A DNA stretch of 44,191 nt from Terripilifer ovatus (GCA_029222685.1 JARHVB010000033.1:1-44191), one strand, 5' to 3'. Shown: positions 14,919 through 23,241, counted from the stretch's first letter. Numbers and translations: made by a program. Notes: a model not told the origin generated them from the letters alone.

Positions 14919-16514
14919 ATGGTTACCAAACAGACTTCGAAAGTGCGGGGAAATGGTTCACGGAGCGCTAGAGTTCCCACGCCGATCGATGATCCTGAGC
15001 TAGTATTTGGCATTGTTGGTCCAATCGGTGTCAATCTTGACGCGGTCATAGACGCGTTGTGGAAGAATCTGGACGAGGTGGGTTACAAATCATCTCTGAT
15101 TCATCTGACTGACTTAATGAGAGTCCCTTCGATACGTCTCCGTATCGATGATAGCTCCTATTACAATCGATACAGAACGCTGATCAGTTATGCCAACGCG
15201 TTTAGAGCGAAGGCGGGTAATCCTGCAGCAATGGCAGGGTTGGCGATCTTGAAAATCATGGATTTGCGATCAGGCATAAATGGCCTCAATAGGGTGGCCG
15301 TCGATTCCAGCGAGGGTGTGGAGCCGGCTTTAGGTAGCGCATTTATTGTTCGGCAGTTCAAACGTTCCGAAGAAATTGAACTGATGCGCAGCGTATATGG
15401 CCGTAAGTTCATTCAGATTTCGGTGTTCGGCAGCTCCGTTGATCGCCGAAAAGTCATCATGGAAAAGATAGCAAAATATAGCTCCGGATCCATTTCTGAC
15501 GCCGAGCGAGAGACCCAAGCTATCGACCTGATTGATATGGACCGCAATCAACAAGATGATTCAAACGGGCAGCGGCTCGAGGAGGTTTTTCATTTAGGCG
15601 ATGTTTTTGTAGACGGAATTTCCAAAGAACGTTGCGAAATAACCATGCGTCGGTTTATCCGAGCACTCTTTGGAGATAATTCAATTTCTCCGAGCAGAGA
15701 TGAATATGGACTTTACACGGCAACTGCGGCCGCGCTGCGTTCGAACGATTTATCTCGTCAAGTCGGGGCAGCCATATTCACCAAGCAAGGTGAAATTATC
15801 TCGATGGGATGCAACGAAGTTCCGAAAGCGGGTGGTGGAACATATTGGGGGGAGGATGGCCCGGACATTCATCGGGATTTTGAGCGTGGTTCTGATGCCA
15901 ACCAGGATCGCAAGATCGAGATAGCGCTTGATCTTTTGGAGCGCATGGACAAAGCGAAATTGCTCGCAAAAGCTGGTCGTAAACCTGCAGCGCAACAGGC
16001 TTGGGTAAAAAAGCTTATCAAGAATGCTGCAGTCGACGACGCTCAAATTATGGACATAATTGAATTTGGTAGAATGGTCCATGCGGAGATGAATGCTGTT
16101 ACCGATGCAGCTCGGTTGGGACGATCGACTCAATCCAGCACACTTTTTTGCACCACGTTTCCCTGTCATATGTGTGCGAAGCATATCGTTGCATCCGGTA
16201 TAGATCGTGTCGTCTTCTTGGAACCTTATCCAAAGAGCTACGCGCAAAAACTGCATGACGATTCTATTACTTTTGAATCTGGTGCCGCGAATAAGGTATC
16301 ATTTGAACCGTTCATCGGCATTTCGCCGCGACGTTACAGAGACATTTTCGAGAAGCGGAAAAAACGGAAAGATGATCGAGGAAAGCCGCGTGATTGGTAT
16401 GAGGCAAGAGCCATCCCAAGAATTGAAGACAAGACTGCTGCATATATCGAGAACGAGGAGCCGGCAGTGCTTGCGACTCTGTATAAAATTCGACGCCGAT
16501 TGAATCGCTTTTAG
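14919..16514 (+). CDS. avcD: AvcD-type antiphage dCTP/dCMP deaminase
   Basis: 531 residues. The N-terminal domain begins ELVFGIVGPIGVNLDAVIDAL, the kinase-like start of antiphage dCTP deaminases, although the P-loop lacks a canonical GK(S/T). The C-terminal half is a zinc cytidine/deoxycytidylate deaminase: DLSRQVGAAIFTKQG, His388-Ala-Glu390 in HAEMNAV, and P-C416-H-M-C419. Family members convert dCTP and dCMP to uracil forms during phage infection, starving viral DNA synthesis; in AvcID pairs an unstable RNA (AvcI) keeps the enzyme off until phage stops host transcription. The gene is intact, less GC-rich than the core genes, and sits directly after a restriction-modification gene. The ribosome site before ATG 14919 is poor, which may limit expression. 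Confidence 0.88.
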   Translation: MVTKQTSKVRGNGSRSARVPTPIDDPELVFGIVGPIGVNLDAVIDALWKNLDEVGYKSSLIHLTDLMRVPSIRLRIDDSSYYNRYRTLISYANAFRAKAGNPAAMAGLAILKIMDLRSGINGLNRVAVDSSEGVEPALGSAFIVRQFKRSEEIELMRSVYGRKFIQISVFGSSVDRRKVIMEKIAKYSSGSISDAERETQAIDLIDMDRNQQDDSNGQRLEEVFHLGDVFVDGISKERCEITMRRFIRALFGDNSISPSRDEYGLYTATAAALRSNDLSRQVGAAIFTKQGEIISMGCNEVPKAGGGTYWGEDGPDIHRDFERGSDANQDRKIEIALDLLERMDKAKLLAKAGRKPAAQQAWVKKLIKNAAVDDAQIMDIIEFGRMVHAEMNAVTDAARLGRSTQSSTLFCTTFPCHMCAKHIVASGIDRVVFLEPYPKSYAQKLHDDSITFESGAANKVSFEPFIGISPRRYRDIFEKRKKRKDDRGKPRDWYEARAIPRIEDKTAAYIENEEPAVLATLYKIRRRLNRF

Positions 16515-16821
16515 GGTGGCCCAAGTAACTTCGCGAACTCAGATATCGGCGCATCTGCTCTACATTCTAATAGACGCACGCATACACGCTCCTCCGTAAA
16601 AATCTTAGGCTGCTACCGCATCCGAGTATCAGTTCAAATCTGCGTTCTAATTGCCCTTCTTTAAATTTGCGCTCTTCTACATGGAACGTTTTCGTCCATA
16701 CGGCTTTCTCTTGAGACCGTTCATGGCGTGTCGTGCAGCGCTTAGCCGCTTCGCTCCTATAGCCGCGGGCGTTCGCCGGTTCATCACTGACCGGCGGTTC
16801 ATTGTTGCAAAGGACGCTCAC
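16515..16821 (+). other. Intergenic region between avcD and the glycine-zipper gene
   Basis: No supported gene. The left half is AT-rich like avcD; composition shifts to GC-rich near 16730, which probably marks the right edge of the transferred segment. Near the downstream gene a 6-bp stem GCCGGT...ACCGGC (16775-16795) and AAGGA at ~16810 are visible. No integrase remnant or clear direct repeat was found. Confidence 0.5.
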
Positions 16822-17064
16822 ATGAAAAAGACCATGGTTCTTCTTGTCCTCGCGGGCGCATGTTTCGTCGGGCAGGCGCAGGCGCAGGAGCGGCTGCGGG
16901 ATGGGGCGGTTGGCGCTGTCGGTGGCGCGGTCGTCGGTGGGCCGGTGGGCGCCGCCGTCGGCGGGGTCGGCGGCTATGTGGCCGGGCCGGCGATCACGCG
17001 CGGGGTCAAGCGCGCGGTCGCGCCGCGCCGCTATCATGCGCACCGGCGTTATCATCGGCGGTGA
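16822..17064 (+). CDS. Small secreted glycine-zipper protein
   Basis: 80 residues from ATG 16822 (AAGGA upstream). A signal peptide (MKKTMVLLVLAGACF, cleavage after GQAQA) is followed by a glycine-zipper segment, GAVGAVGGAVVGG and GAAVGGVGGYVAG, and a basic His/Arg/Tyr-rich tail. Glycine-zipper proteins of this size are common in alphaproteobacterial envelopes, where the Gly-x-x-x-Gly face supports membrane insertion or oligomerisation; no specific role is known. A longer in-frame start at 16651 would bury the signal peptide and is rejected. A strong terminator hairpin follows at 17099. Confidence 0.8.
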   Translation: MKKTMVLLVLAGACFVGQAQAQERLRDGAVGAVGGAVVGGPVGAAVGGVGGYVAGPAITRGVKRAVAPRRYHAHRRYHRR

Positions 17065-17098
17065 GGCGCGTCTGCGCCGCCTGTCGCACGCGTGGCAA

Positions 17099-17128
17099 GC
17101 CGGGGCGAAGCATTCGCCCCGGCCTTTC
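17099..17128 (+). terminator. Rho-independent terminator-like hairpin
   Basis: GCCGGGGCGAA-GCA-TTCGCCCCGGC: a perfect 11-bp stem followed by CTTTCG, 34 nt after the glycine-zipper stop. The short T-run makes it a moderate terminator. It also lies before the 3' end of the convergent receiver gene. Confidence 0.65.
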
Positions 17129-17201
17129 GATGTGCGGAGCCTGGGCGCGCGAGCGCATGAGGCGGCCGGCGAGCGTCGTCGCGGCGCCGTGGCGGCTCCG
17201 C

Positions 17202-17570
17202 TCAAGACCCCAGAAGCGATTGGATTCTGTGGGAGAGGTGCTCGAAGTCGCAGGGTTTTCCCAGGACAGGGACGTCATCTGGAACGGCGTCCGGCGCCAG
17301 ACTTTTGCTGCTGATCACGATGAGCTTGACCGGGGGCCAGCGATCCCGGATCACCCGCATGAGTGCGAGCCCGTCCATGGATCCCGGCATGTCGACATCC
17401 GTGGTGACGAGGCTGATATCGGCGCGGGCCGTCAAAAGCTCGATCGCCTCGTCCGCATTTCCTGCTTCGAGCGTCTCGAAGCCCAGTTCGGTAAAATGGT
17501 CGACCAGAGTCCAGCGTATCAATGGCTCATCTTCGACAACGAGAATGACGGTACTCAACTTGTCTGTCAT
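17202..17570 (-). CDS. Single-domain response regulator (CheY-like receiver)
   Basis: 122 residues forming one receiver domain and nothing else: acidic pair E13/D14 (VVEDEP), acceptor Asp58 (TTDVDMPG), Ser87/Ser88 (VISSKS) and Lys105 (LGKP). The short SMDG turn after the acceptor region is typical of stand-alone receivers that work with HWE/HisKA2 kinases in rhizobia. No kinase gene is adjacent, so its partner is elsewhere. AAAGG lies upstream of ATG 17570. It could act as a phosphate shuttle or sink; nothing in the window decides this. Confidence 0.87.
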   Translation of the reverse strand: MTDKLSTVILVVEDEPLIRWTLVDHFTELGFETLEAGNADEAIELLTARADISLVTTDVDMPGSMDGLALMRVIRDRWPPVKLIVISSKSLAPDAVPDDVPVLGKPCDFEHLSHRIQSLLGS

Positions 17571-17929
17571 CAGGCCTTTCCCGGAAAGCAGCTAAAGGCA
17601 CGGCAGCAGGGTCTTATTTCGGCTCGGGTGTTCGATCTGTGCGTTTAGACGCACAGCTCGCGGAAAATGCTCGCCGCCGGATCGGCGTGGCGGCGGCGGC
17701 TCCCGGTCATCGGTGCGTGGATATTAACGGTTGCGCCTGGTCGTCTCGTTCGCCAGGCCGGCGGCCTTGTCAGCTGTGCTTTCCATGTTGGGAGCCCCGT
17801 AACATATGTTAATGGCACCCAATGCGCGACGCCGTCGCGAGTTCCAGACTCCTTCGCCAAGGCTTCGGAGGCCAGGAAAGCTTCGGAGGGCAGGAAAGCT
17901 GAATTTTCTTCGGCAATGCCCCGACAGGC
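17571..17929 (-). other. Intergenic region with hairpin and palindromic repeat
   Basis: No supported gene. It holds a perfect 8-bp hairpin CTGTGCGT-TTAG-ACGCACAG (17637-17656) in the leader region of the receiver gene, and a dispersed repeat copy at 17849-17900. Confidence 0.55.
17849..17900 (-). repeat. Dispersed repeat, copy A with partial tandem duplication
   Basis: Positions 17849-17882 match copy B (18360-18393) at 32 of 34 positions. The last 21 nt are then repeated once more with a single change (17880-17900). On the minus strand the element would read SFPASEALAKE-like peptide, a signature seen where these elements insert into frames of alphaproteobacteria. Confidence 0.7.
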
Positions 17930-18172
17930 TCAATTTGAAAAGAAACGCTTCTTTGCGACAGCCTTGCCGGAGGCGGATTTGAAATATAGCTCAAGGGCGC
18001 GGGCAAGAGTCTCCGTCTCTACGGCGACATAGGCCTTGAGAGCCACCGGCAGATGGAGTTTCGTTGAAAGGACGTGACCGTCCTGGTGGGATTTGACACG
18101 GCGACGCAGATCGTTCGTCGAGCCGACATAGATGTCGTCGTTGTTGAGTTTGAGAAAATAGACATACCACAC
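17930..18172 (-). CDS. GIY-YIG nuclease-superfamily protein
   Basis: 80 residues from GTG 18172: WYVYFLKLNNDDIYVGSTNDLRRRV forms the GIY-YIG core, and a conserved Glu follows in ALELYFK. Small stand-alone proteins of this kind (UPF0213-like) are very common and often lie next to repeats in alphaproteobacteria; their function is unknown, possibly DNA repair-like cleavage. GTG was chosen because the family begins at this position and there is no ATG nearby. Frames extending to 18310 would run into the palindrome and the tRNA gene. The gene lies between dispersed repeat copies. Confidence 0.78.
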   Translation of the reverse strand: MWYVYFLKLNNDDIYVGSTNDLRRRVKSHQDGHVLSTKLHLPVALKAYVAVETETLARALELYFKSASGKAVAKKRFFSN

Positions 18173-18211
18173 GGGAACAGTCTCCCTGCGCTCCTTCGGA
18201 GCTTCGGGAGA

Positions 18212-18273
18212 CACCCTACGCCCTGTCGGGCTCCAGGTGGCCCGCCACCCGAAGCCCGACAGGGCGTAGGGTG
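18212..18273. repeat. 62-bp palindromic element next to tRNA-Thr
   Basis: A perfect 21-bp inverted repeat (18212-18232 with 18253-18273) flanks an inner GGTGG-CCCG-CCACC stem, so nearly the whole element folds on itself. It abuts the tRNA-Thr gene and overlaps its CCA end by 2 nt. It probably acts as a terminator for the tRNA (minus strand) and is of the REP-like palindrome kind. Confidence 0.8.
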
Positions 18274-18347
18274 GTGCCGCAAGAGGGATTCGAACCCCCG
18301 ACCCCGTCATTACGAATGACGTGCTCTACCAACTGAGCTATTGCGGC
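18272..18347 (-). tRNA. tRNA-Thr (anticodon CGT)
   Basis: The minus strand folds as a full cloverleaf: acceptor GCCGCAA pairing with TTGCGGC, D-arm with AGCTCAGTTGGTAGAGC, anticodon stem CGTCA/TGACG around loop TTCGTAA (anticodon CGT, reading ACG, Thr), T-arm with GGTTCGAATCC, discriminator A and an encoded CCA end. The gene stands alone in an intergenic region. Confidence 0.96.
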
Positions 18348-18359
18348 CTTCTTCGCTGC

Positions 18360-18393
18360 CTCCTTCGCTAAAGCTTCGGAGGCCAGGAAAGCT
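18360..18393 (-). repeat. Dispersed repeat, copy B
   Basis: 34 nt, two mismatches to copy A at 17849-17882. It is followed by a small hairpin CTTCGC-CCT-GCGAAG. Together with copy A it brackets the GIY-YIG gene and the tRNA gene. Confidence 0.7.
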
Positions 18394-18552
18394 ATGAGGG
18401 GCTTCGCCCTGCGAAGCGCAGCGCGCGAAGCAGGGCGTCTCCATAGCCATTCGATCGCGGCATTGCAACCCGCCGCGTGCGGGATGCGGGAAATCCCCCA
18501 GGTCATCGCCCCTGGCTCCCGGGTTCCCGCTCGCCCGCTACGCAGGGTGTCG

Positions 18553-20169
18553 CTACTCGAACCACCCCTTGCGCTTGGGGGCGTCGGGCATGGGTTCCGG
18601 GCCGGGGTCGTCGGGGGCGGCGATGAATTGCAGGGGCTTCGGTTCGGGGGTCGGTTGATGGAACGGCGCCGGCGTTTCCAGCGGGTCTGCCGGCGGAGCC
18701 TCGAGGGTGACCGTGGGCGCCGGCGGGGCGGCTGCGGCAGGCTGCGGCGCTTCGGCCATCGCGGGTTGCGTCGCGATGGCGGTGCTCTCGATCAGCTTCG
18801 CGTCGCCGCCCCGCGGCGCGTCCAGCACGGCGGGGTCGGGGCCGGTGAGGGTGGAGAGCGGGGCTTCTTCCGGCGGGTGCAGGCGCTCGGCCGGGGTTTC
18901 CCAGCGGAAGGCATCGATGCGGCCGGTGACCGGGGAGGCGGGCGCCCAGGTGTCGGAGATGATGCCGTCGGCCACCCAGGCCGGGTCGCGCGGCGCCCTG
19001 GCGGCTCTGGCGAGCCATTCGCGCATGCGGCCGGTGGGGCCGTTTTCGGTCTCTTCCAGGTCGGCCATCAGCAGGCAGACGCGCACGGTGGGGCGCGGGC
19101 TCGCATCGCCGACGAGCGGCGCCATGGTGGCGCGGGCGAGGGTGAAATCCTTGGCGTCGATGGCGGCTCTGGCCAGCAGCAGCCGGCTTTCGCGGTGGTC
19201 GGGGTTGAGTTTCGAGAGCGTCTGGGCGCGTCCCAGGCGGTCGGTGGCGGAATCGCCGGGGCGCAGGTCGAGATAGGCCGCGGCGAGGTCTGGATGCGGC
19301 ATCACCTTCCAGCCGCTCTCGATCACCTTGGCGGCGCGGCGGATGTCGCTCTTGCGCGCCAGCATGCGGCCGGCAAGCACATAGGCGGGGATGAGATCGG
19401 GCGCCAGCTTGATGGATTCGCGGGCGATCTGAAGGGCTTCGTCGGGCGCGCGGTCCTGGCGGTCCATGCCGATGCCGACTTTCAGCACGGCGCGCTGGCG
19501 GTCGGCGGTTTTGCGGTCGATGGTCTTGCGGGCGAAGCTGCGCTCGACGATGTCGAGCGCGCTCTGCCAGTCGTCCGTCATCGTATGGCGCTCGATGATG
19601 GCCTGGCCGGCCCAGGGCAGGGCCGCCGCGTCATGCGCCTGCAGGGCGAAGGCATGGGCCGCCGCATCGTCGCCGCGCCGGCGCGCCTCGGCATAAAGGC
19701 CGCGCAGGCCGAAGAGTCTGGTCGCCGGCAGTTCGGCCATGCGCTTGAAGGTGGTCTCGGCGGTGACATTGTCGCCTGAAATCTGCGCTGCCTGCGCCTT
19801 CAACAGCAGCGCCAGCGGATCGTCGCCCAGCGCCTTCTCGGCCTGGCGGGCGGCGCGGGTGGCGGTCGAGACATCGCCGGCGCCCGCTGCGATCATGCCC
19901 TGCGACAGCGCCTCATAGCCCTTGTTGCGGCGGCGCAGGCGCATGGCGATGGAGGCGAGGGTCGGAATGCGCAGGAAGAAGCGCAGCACGCTCCACAGGA
20001 TCATCAGCGCGAAGGTCGCCGCCAGCAGAATGCCGAGCGCCACGATGGGGCGCGGCTCATAGATCTGGCTGCCCCAGTGGATGGTGATGTCGCCCGGCTG
20101 GTCGGCGAACCAGGTCGCGACAAAGGCAAGGCCAGCGAGGATCGCGATATAGATCAGGGACCGGATCAT
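18553..20169 (-). CDS. hemY: HemY-like membrane TPR protein
   Basis: 538 residues. The N-terminus has two TM segments (~3-20 and ~42-66) separated by the HemY signature ADQPGDITIHWGSQIYEPRP. A long alpha-helical TPR region follows (~85-400), then a Pro/Ala-rich tail ending in KRKGWFE. HemY proteins are named for their position in haem gene clusters; they are not the protoporphyrinogen oxidase also called HemY, and their exact role in tetrapyrrole metabolism is not settled. It starts 16 nt after the Mic60-like gene, in the same operon. This pairing is the usual alphaproteobacterial order, but the hemC/hemD genes that often precede are not here. Confidence 0.88.
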   Translation of the reverse strand: MIRSLIYIAILAGLAFVATWFADQPGDITIHWGSQIYEPRPIVALGILLAATFALMILWSVLRFFLRIPTLASIAMRLRRRNKGYEALSQGMIAAGAGDVSTATRAARQAEKALGDDPLALLLKAQAAQISGDNVTAETTFKRMAELPATRLFGLRGLYAEARRRGDDAAAHAFALQAHDAAALPWAGQAIIERHTMTDDWQSALDIVERSFARKTIDRKTADRQRAVLKVGIGMDRQDRAPDEALQIARESIKLAPDLIPAYVLAGRMLARKSDIRRAAKVIESGWKVMPHPDLAAAYLDLRPGDSATDRLGRAQTLSKLNPDHRESRLLLARAAIDAKDFTLARATMAPLVGDASPRPTVRVCLLMADLEETENGPTGRMREWLARAARAPRDPAWVADGIISDTWAPASPVTGRIDAFRWETPAERLHPPEEAPLSTLTGPDPAVLDAPRGGDAKLIESTAIATQPAMAEAPQPAAAAPPAPTVTLEAPPADPLETPAPFHQPTPEPKPLQFIAAPDDPGPEPMPDAPKRKGWFE

Positions 20170-20185
20170 TCAGGGCACCGCGGCT

Positions 20186-21700
20186 TTATGTTTTCGAACG
20201 GCTGACGCCGGCGAGCGCGTCGGCAAGAATGGCTTGCGCGGCGGCGTCCGCCGCCTGGCGCTGCCGCGCAGCGGCGACCCAGTCGGCGGAGATGTCCTTG
20301 GCCGCCGGCGGCAGCAATTCCCAGGCCGCGATGGCGCGCGGCAGGTTGCCGCCGTTCAGCGCCGCCTGGATGCGGGCGACGAGATCGGGCGGCGTCGTGC
20401 CCGTGCTGTCGCCGGCGGGCCGCGCGCGCAGCAGCTTCTGCGTCGCCTGCGAGAGGCGGTCCATCAGGCCCGTGTCGGCCGCTGGCTTGCTGTCGGTTTC
20501 GAGCAGCCGGCGTTCCAGCGCCGTGAACTGGCGGGAGAGATCGTGCAGCGAGACGGCGCCCTTGGCGGCGAAGGGTTCGAGGGCTGCCGTCTTGTCCCTG
20601 GCGACGCCGAGGCGCGTCAGAGAGTCGATCTGCGGCTGCAGGGGCGCGCCGCGGTCGATCGCCTGCGCCAGCGCCTGGGCGGCGACGGCGAGCGCCGCCG
20701 CATTGGCGCGCGCCGCGTCGGTCTCGGCGCGGGCGGAGGTGGTCTTCAAGGCGTCTGAGGTGCTGGCGACGGTGGCCTGCAGCGGCTGCAGCCGTTGCTC
20801 GACAGCGGCAACCCGTGCTTCCAGCGGCTTGATGTCGACCGGTGGGGTGGCGGCGATCGCCTCGATCCGGCTCTCGGTCGCCCGCTCGGTGGATTTCTGC
20901 GCGGTGAGAGCTGTCTCGAGCGCGGCGAGGCGCTTGTCGAGATCAGGCGGCACGGCGGCTGTCGCCGGCGGGCCTGCCGGGCGCGGCACCGCGACAGGGG
21001 CCGAGTTTGCGGCAGGCGCCTTTTCCAGCGCCGTCAGCCGCTGCTCGAGCCGGGCGAGGGCAGCGGTGTCGACGCCGGGTGTCGACTGCAGCGCCGGCTG
21101 CGGCGCGCTGGCGGTTTTCGCCAGCGCTTCGGCGGCGGCGACGCGCTTTTCCAGCGCGCTGATGCTGGCTGCGGTCGGCGTTTCGGCAAGCCTTGCCTGC
21201 GCGGCGCCAAGTTTGGCTTCCGCAGCGCTGATGCGGCTTTCCAGCGCGGCCATCGGCTGCGCGTCCGGCTCGGCGGGCGCATTGAGTTTCTGCAGGCCGG
21301 CCGCGGCGCCCAAAGCGACGGCGGCGCCGACGACCGAGGCCGCGGCGAGGCGGAAAAAGCCGCTGCCGCCGCCGGGGGGCAGGGAATTGGCGGGCGGGCC
21401 TTCCAGGGTACGGGACGGTTCGGGGTCTTCTTTCGGCGGGCTCTCGCCGGCGGAGGCCTCTTCCGCCGCCTGTGCGACGGCAGCTTCCGCCGCGGCCGGA
21501 TTCTCCTGCTGCGCCGGCTCGGGCTCGACGGGCGTTGCCGGCTCGGGTTTGGGCGTCACGTCTTCGGGCGTCACTTCTTGGGCGCGGGCGTCGATGGTCG
21601 CCGGCTCGCGCCGCGTGCCGCGATTGACGGGTCTGGCGGACGGGAAGGGGCCGCCGGACGAGGAGTTTTCGCCGGGGTCGCGCGGTTTGTCGTCGTTCAT
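20186..21700 (-). CDS. mic60: Mic60/mitofilin-like inner-membrane protein
   Basis: 504 residues from ATG 21700. An acidic, Pro-rich cytoplasmic N-terminus leads to one TM segment (FFRLAAASVVGAAVALGAAAG, split by context, near residue 120), a long coiled coil (~145-360) and a C-terminal mitofilin-type domain (LPRAIAAWELLPPAAK, then DWVAAARQRQAADAAAQAIL). This is the plan of alphaproteobacterial Mic60, the ancestor of the mitochondrial cristae organiser, which bends the inner membrane. The hemY gene directly downstream is the expected neighbour. The start at 21700 begins with MNDDKPRD; ten further residues are possible from 21730. Low sequence complexity limits certainty at the N-terminus. Confidence 0.82.
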   Translation of the reverse strand: MNDDKPRDPGENSSSGGPFPSARPVNRGTRREPATIDARAQEVTPEDVTPKPEPATPVEPEPAQQENPAAAEAAVAQAAEEASAGESPPKEDPEPSRTLEGPPANSLPPGGGSGFFRLAAASVVGAAVALGAAAGLQKLNAPAEPDAQPMAALESRISAAEAKLGAAQARLAETPTAASISALEKRVAAAEALAKTASAPQPALQSTPGVDTAALARLEQRLTALEKAPAANSAPVAVPRPAGPPATAAVPPDLDKRLAALETALTAQKSTERATESRIEAIAATPPVDIKPLEARVAAVEQRLQPLQATVASTSDALKTTSARAETDAARANAAALAVAAQALAQAIDRGAPLQPQIDSLTRLGVARDKTAALEPFAAKGAVSLHDLSRQFTALERRLLETDSKPAADTGLMDRLSQATQKLLRARPAGDSTGTTPPDLVARIQAALNGGNLPRAIAAWELLPPAAKDISADWVAAARQRQAADAAAQAILADALAGVSRSKT

Positions 21701-21814
21701 AGTCACCTTCGATTTTGCAGCGCGGTCCAATAGCGCGAAACGCCGCCTCAGGCCGATCAGATATAGGCGATGGCAGAGGTGTGAGAAACCTTAAACACCA
21801 CGACAGCGAACGGT

Positions 21815-22735
21815 TTAACCCAGCCTGGCGATGGCCTGCGCCATCCGCAAGGTGCGCCGGGCGATGTCGGCATGCAGGCGCTCGACCATGCGGCCATCGA
21901 GCGAAATCGCGCCTTTGTCGGCGTTTTCGGGCTGGTCGAAGGCGGCGATGATGGCCCGCGCCTCCTCCACGTCGGCCGCCGCCGGGGCAAAAATCTCGTT
22001 GGCTGCGGCGATCTGGCTCGGGTGAATCAGCGTCTTGCCGTCGAAGCCGAGATCGCGGGTCAGCGCGCATTCGGCGCGCAGGCCGTCGAGATCGGCGAAA
22101 TCGTTGAAAACGCCGTCGAGAATATCGAGGCCGAAGGCGCGTGCCGCGAGAAGGCATTGCAGCAGCACCGGCTGCAGGCTCGCCCGGCCGGGACCGATGG
22201 TCGCACGCGTCGCCTTGGCGATGTCGTTGACGCCCATGACCATGACCGCCAGCCGCGAGGCGGAATCGACCGCGGTCATGGCGATGTTGCGGATGTCGAG
22301 CACCGCCAGCGGCGTCTCGATCATGATCCAGACCCTGGTTTCGGCCGGCGCGCCGGCTTCGCCCAGCGCCTGGCCGGCGCGCATCACCTGGCCCGGCGCA
22401 TCGACCTTGGGAACCAGAATGGCGTGCGGCCCGGCCGGCGCGATGGCCGCCAGATCGTCCTGCGCCCAGGGGGTGTCGAGGCCGTTGATGCGGACGACGA
22501 GTTCGCGCCCTCCATAACCGCCGCCCGCGAGCGCCGCGCGGATCTGCGCCCTGGCATGGTCCTTCTGCTCCGGCGCCACCGCGTCTTCGAGATCGAAGAC
22601 AAGGACGTCGGCGGGCAGGGTTTTGGCCTTTTCCATCGCCCGCGCGTTGGAGCCCGGCATATACAGCACGCTGCGGCGTGGCCGCAGGGCAGGTTCGGGG
22701 GGTGGCTGGAGAGAGGGCTGCTGCGAGGACGTCAT
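21815..22735 (-). CDS. CoA-ester lyase (CitE/HpcH/malyl-CoA lyase family)
   Basis: 306 residues of a TIM-barrel lyase: RRSVLYMPGSNARAMEKA at the start, the metal-binding DLEDAVAPEQK, the catalytic RING motif (LVVRINGLDT), IMIETPLAVLDI, GVNDIAKAT and GFDGKTLIHPSQI. These enzymes cleave malyl-, citramalyl- or methylmalyl-CoA to acetyl- or propionyl-CoA and a 2-oxoacid, using Mg2+. The substrate is not decided by sequence. No citrate lyase CitD/CitF subunits are present, so a stand-alone CoA-ester lyase is more likely than the citrate lyase beta subunit. It lies 114 nt upstream of mic60. Confidence 0.88.
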   Translation of the reverse strand: MTSSQQPSLQPPPEPALRPRRSVLYMPGSNARAMEKAKTLPADVLVFDLEDAVAPEQKDHARAQIRAALAGGGYGGRELVVRINGLDTPWAQDDLAAIAPAGPHAILVPKVDAPGQVMRAGQALGEAGAPAETRVWIMIETPLAVLDIRNIAMTAVDSASRLAVMVMGVNDIAKATRATIGPGRASLQPVLLQCLLAARAFGLDILDGVFNDFADLDGLRAECALTRDLGFDGKTLIHPSQIAAANEIFAPAAADVEEARAIIAAFDQPENADKGAISLDGRMVERLHADIARRTLRMAQAIARLG

Positions 22736-22779
22736 GGCCCTTTATGGCACATTTCCGCCGCGTCCGTCGTCAGCGCAGA

Positions 22780-23241
22780 TTATTCTCGGGGCTCGATCCG
22801 GATTCTCCCTTCCGTCTTGTAAACGAGGTGAAAGATGTCCTCGGCGGCGCGCAGCCAATCCATGCGTTCGGTCTGACCCCACACCGCCCCAGGCCGCGGC
22901 AAGGTCGTCAGGAGCGCCGCGAGAAGCGGCGGAAGAGTGCCGGGAAGCACGGTTTCAGCCACGGCAGGGGCATCCGGAGGCTGGTGCATGTGCGGAGAGG
23001 GAGCTTCGGCCGCCGGGCGGTGGTCGGGCTGGGCGGCGCGCTTCGGCTCGATGATCGGCTCGACATCCGGCGGCATGGGTTCCGGAGAGTCCGGGGCCGG
23101 CGGCGCGGCTTGCCCGTTGACCGGTGCCTCGGGACTGTCTTCAAAATCAAGGTGATGGATGGCCGCCTGGTCGCGCTCCAGCCAGCTGGTCTCTTCGTGC
23201 GAATCGCGCGGCCGGTTCGGGTTTATGTGTAGTTCCTTCAT
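22780..23241 (-). CDS. Conserved hypothetical, Pro-rich with short conserved end
   Basis: 153 residues from ATG 23241 (MKELHINPNRPRDSHEETSW; four more residues possible from 23253). The centre is Pro/Ala-rich and disordered; the end, RMDWLRAAEDIFHLVYKTEGRIRI, looks like a conserved amphipathic segment. No signal peptide or TM is seen. I do not recognise the function. It is transcribed away from the carbonic anhydrase gene. Confidence 0.55.
   Translation of the reverse strand: MKELHINPNRPRDSHEETSWLERDQAAIHHLDFEDSPEAPVNGQAAPPAPDSPEPMPPDVEPIIEPKRAAQPDHRPAAEAPSPHMHQPPDAPAVAETVLPGTLPPLLAALLTTLPRPGAVWGQTERMDWLRAAEDIFHLVYKTEGRIRIEPRE

Noticed and set aside
11073..16514. Possible DISARM or BREX locus
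   Set aside because: Only a methyltransferase-nuclease and a deaminase are present. No helicase, phospholipase-D protein, PglZ, BrxC or Lon-like gene flanks them.
16567..17205. Minus-strand frame of 212 codons opposite the glycine-zipper gene
   Set aside because: It is Arg/Ala-rich without any domain, runs through the terminator hairpin, and the plus strand has a clear signal-peptide protein with a ribosome site.
10563..18347. Integrative element ending at tRNA-Thr
   Set aside because: No integrase, excisionase or second copy of the tRNA 3' end was found. The defence genes are more than 1.7 kb from the tRNA with core-like genes between.
18216..18506. Minus-strand 96-codon frame across the tRNA region
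   Set aside because: It reads through the tRNA-Thr gene, the palindrome and repeat copy B. The peptide (QLVEHVIRNDGVGGSNP) is the known spurious translation of tRNA sequence.
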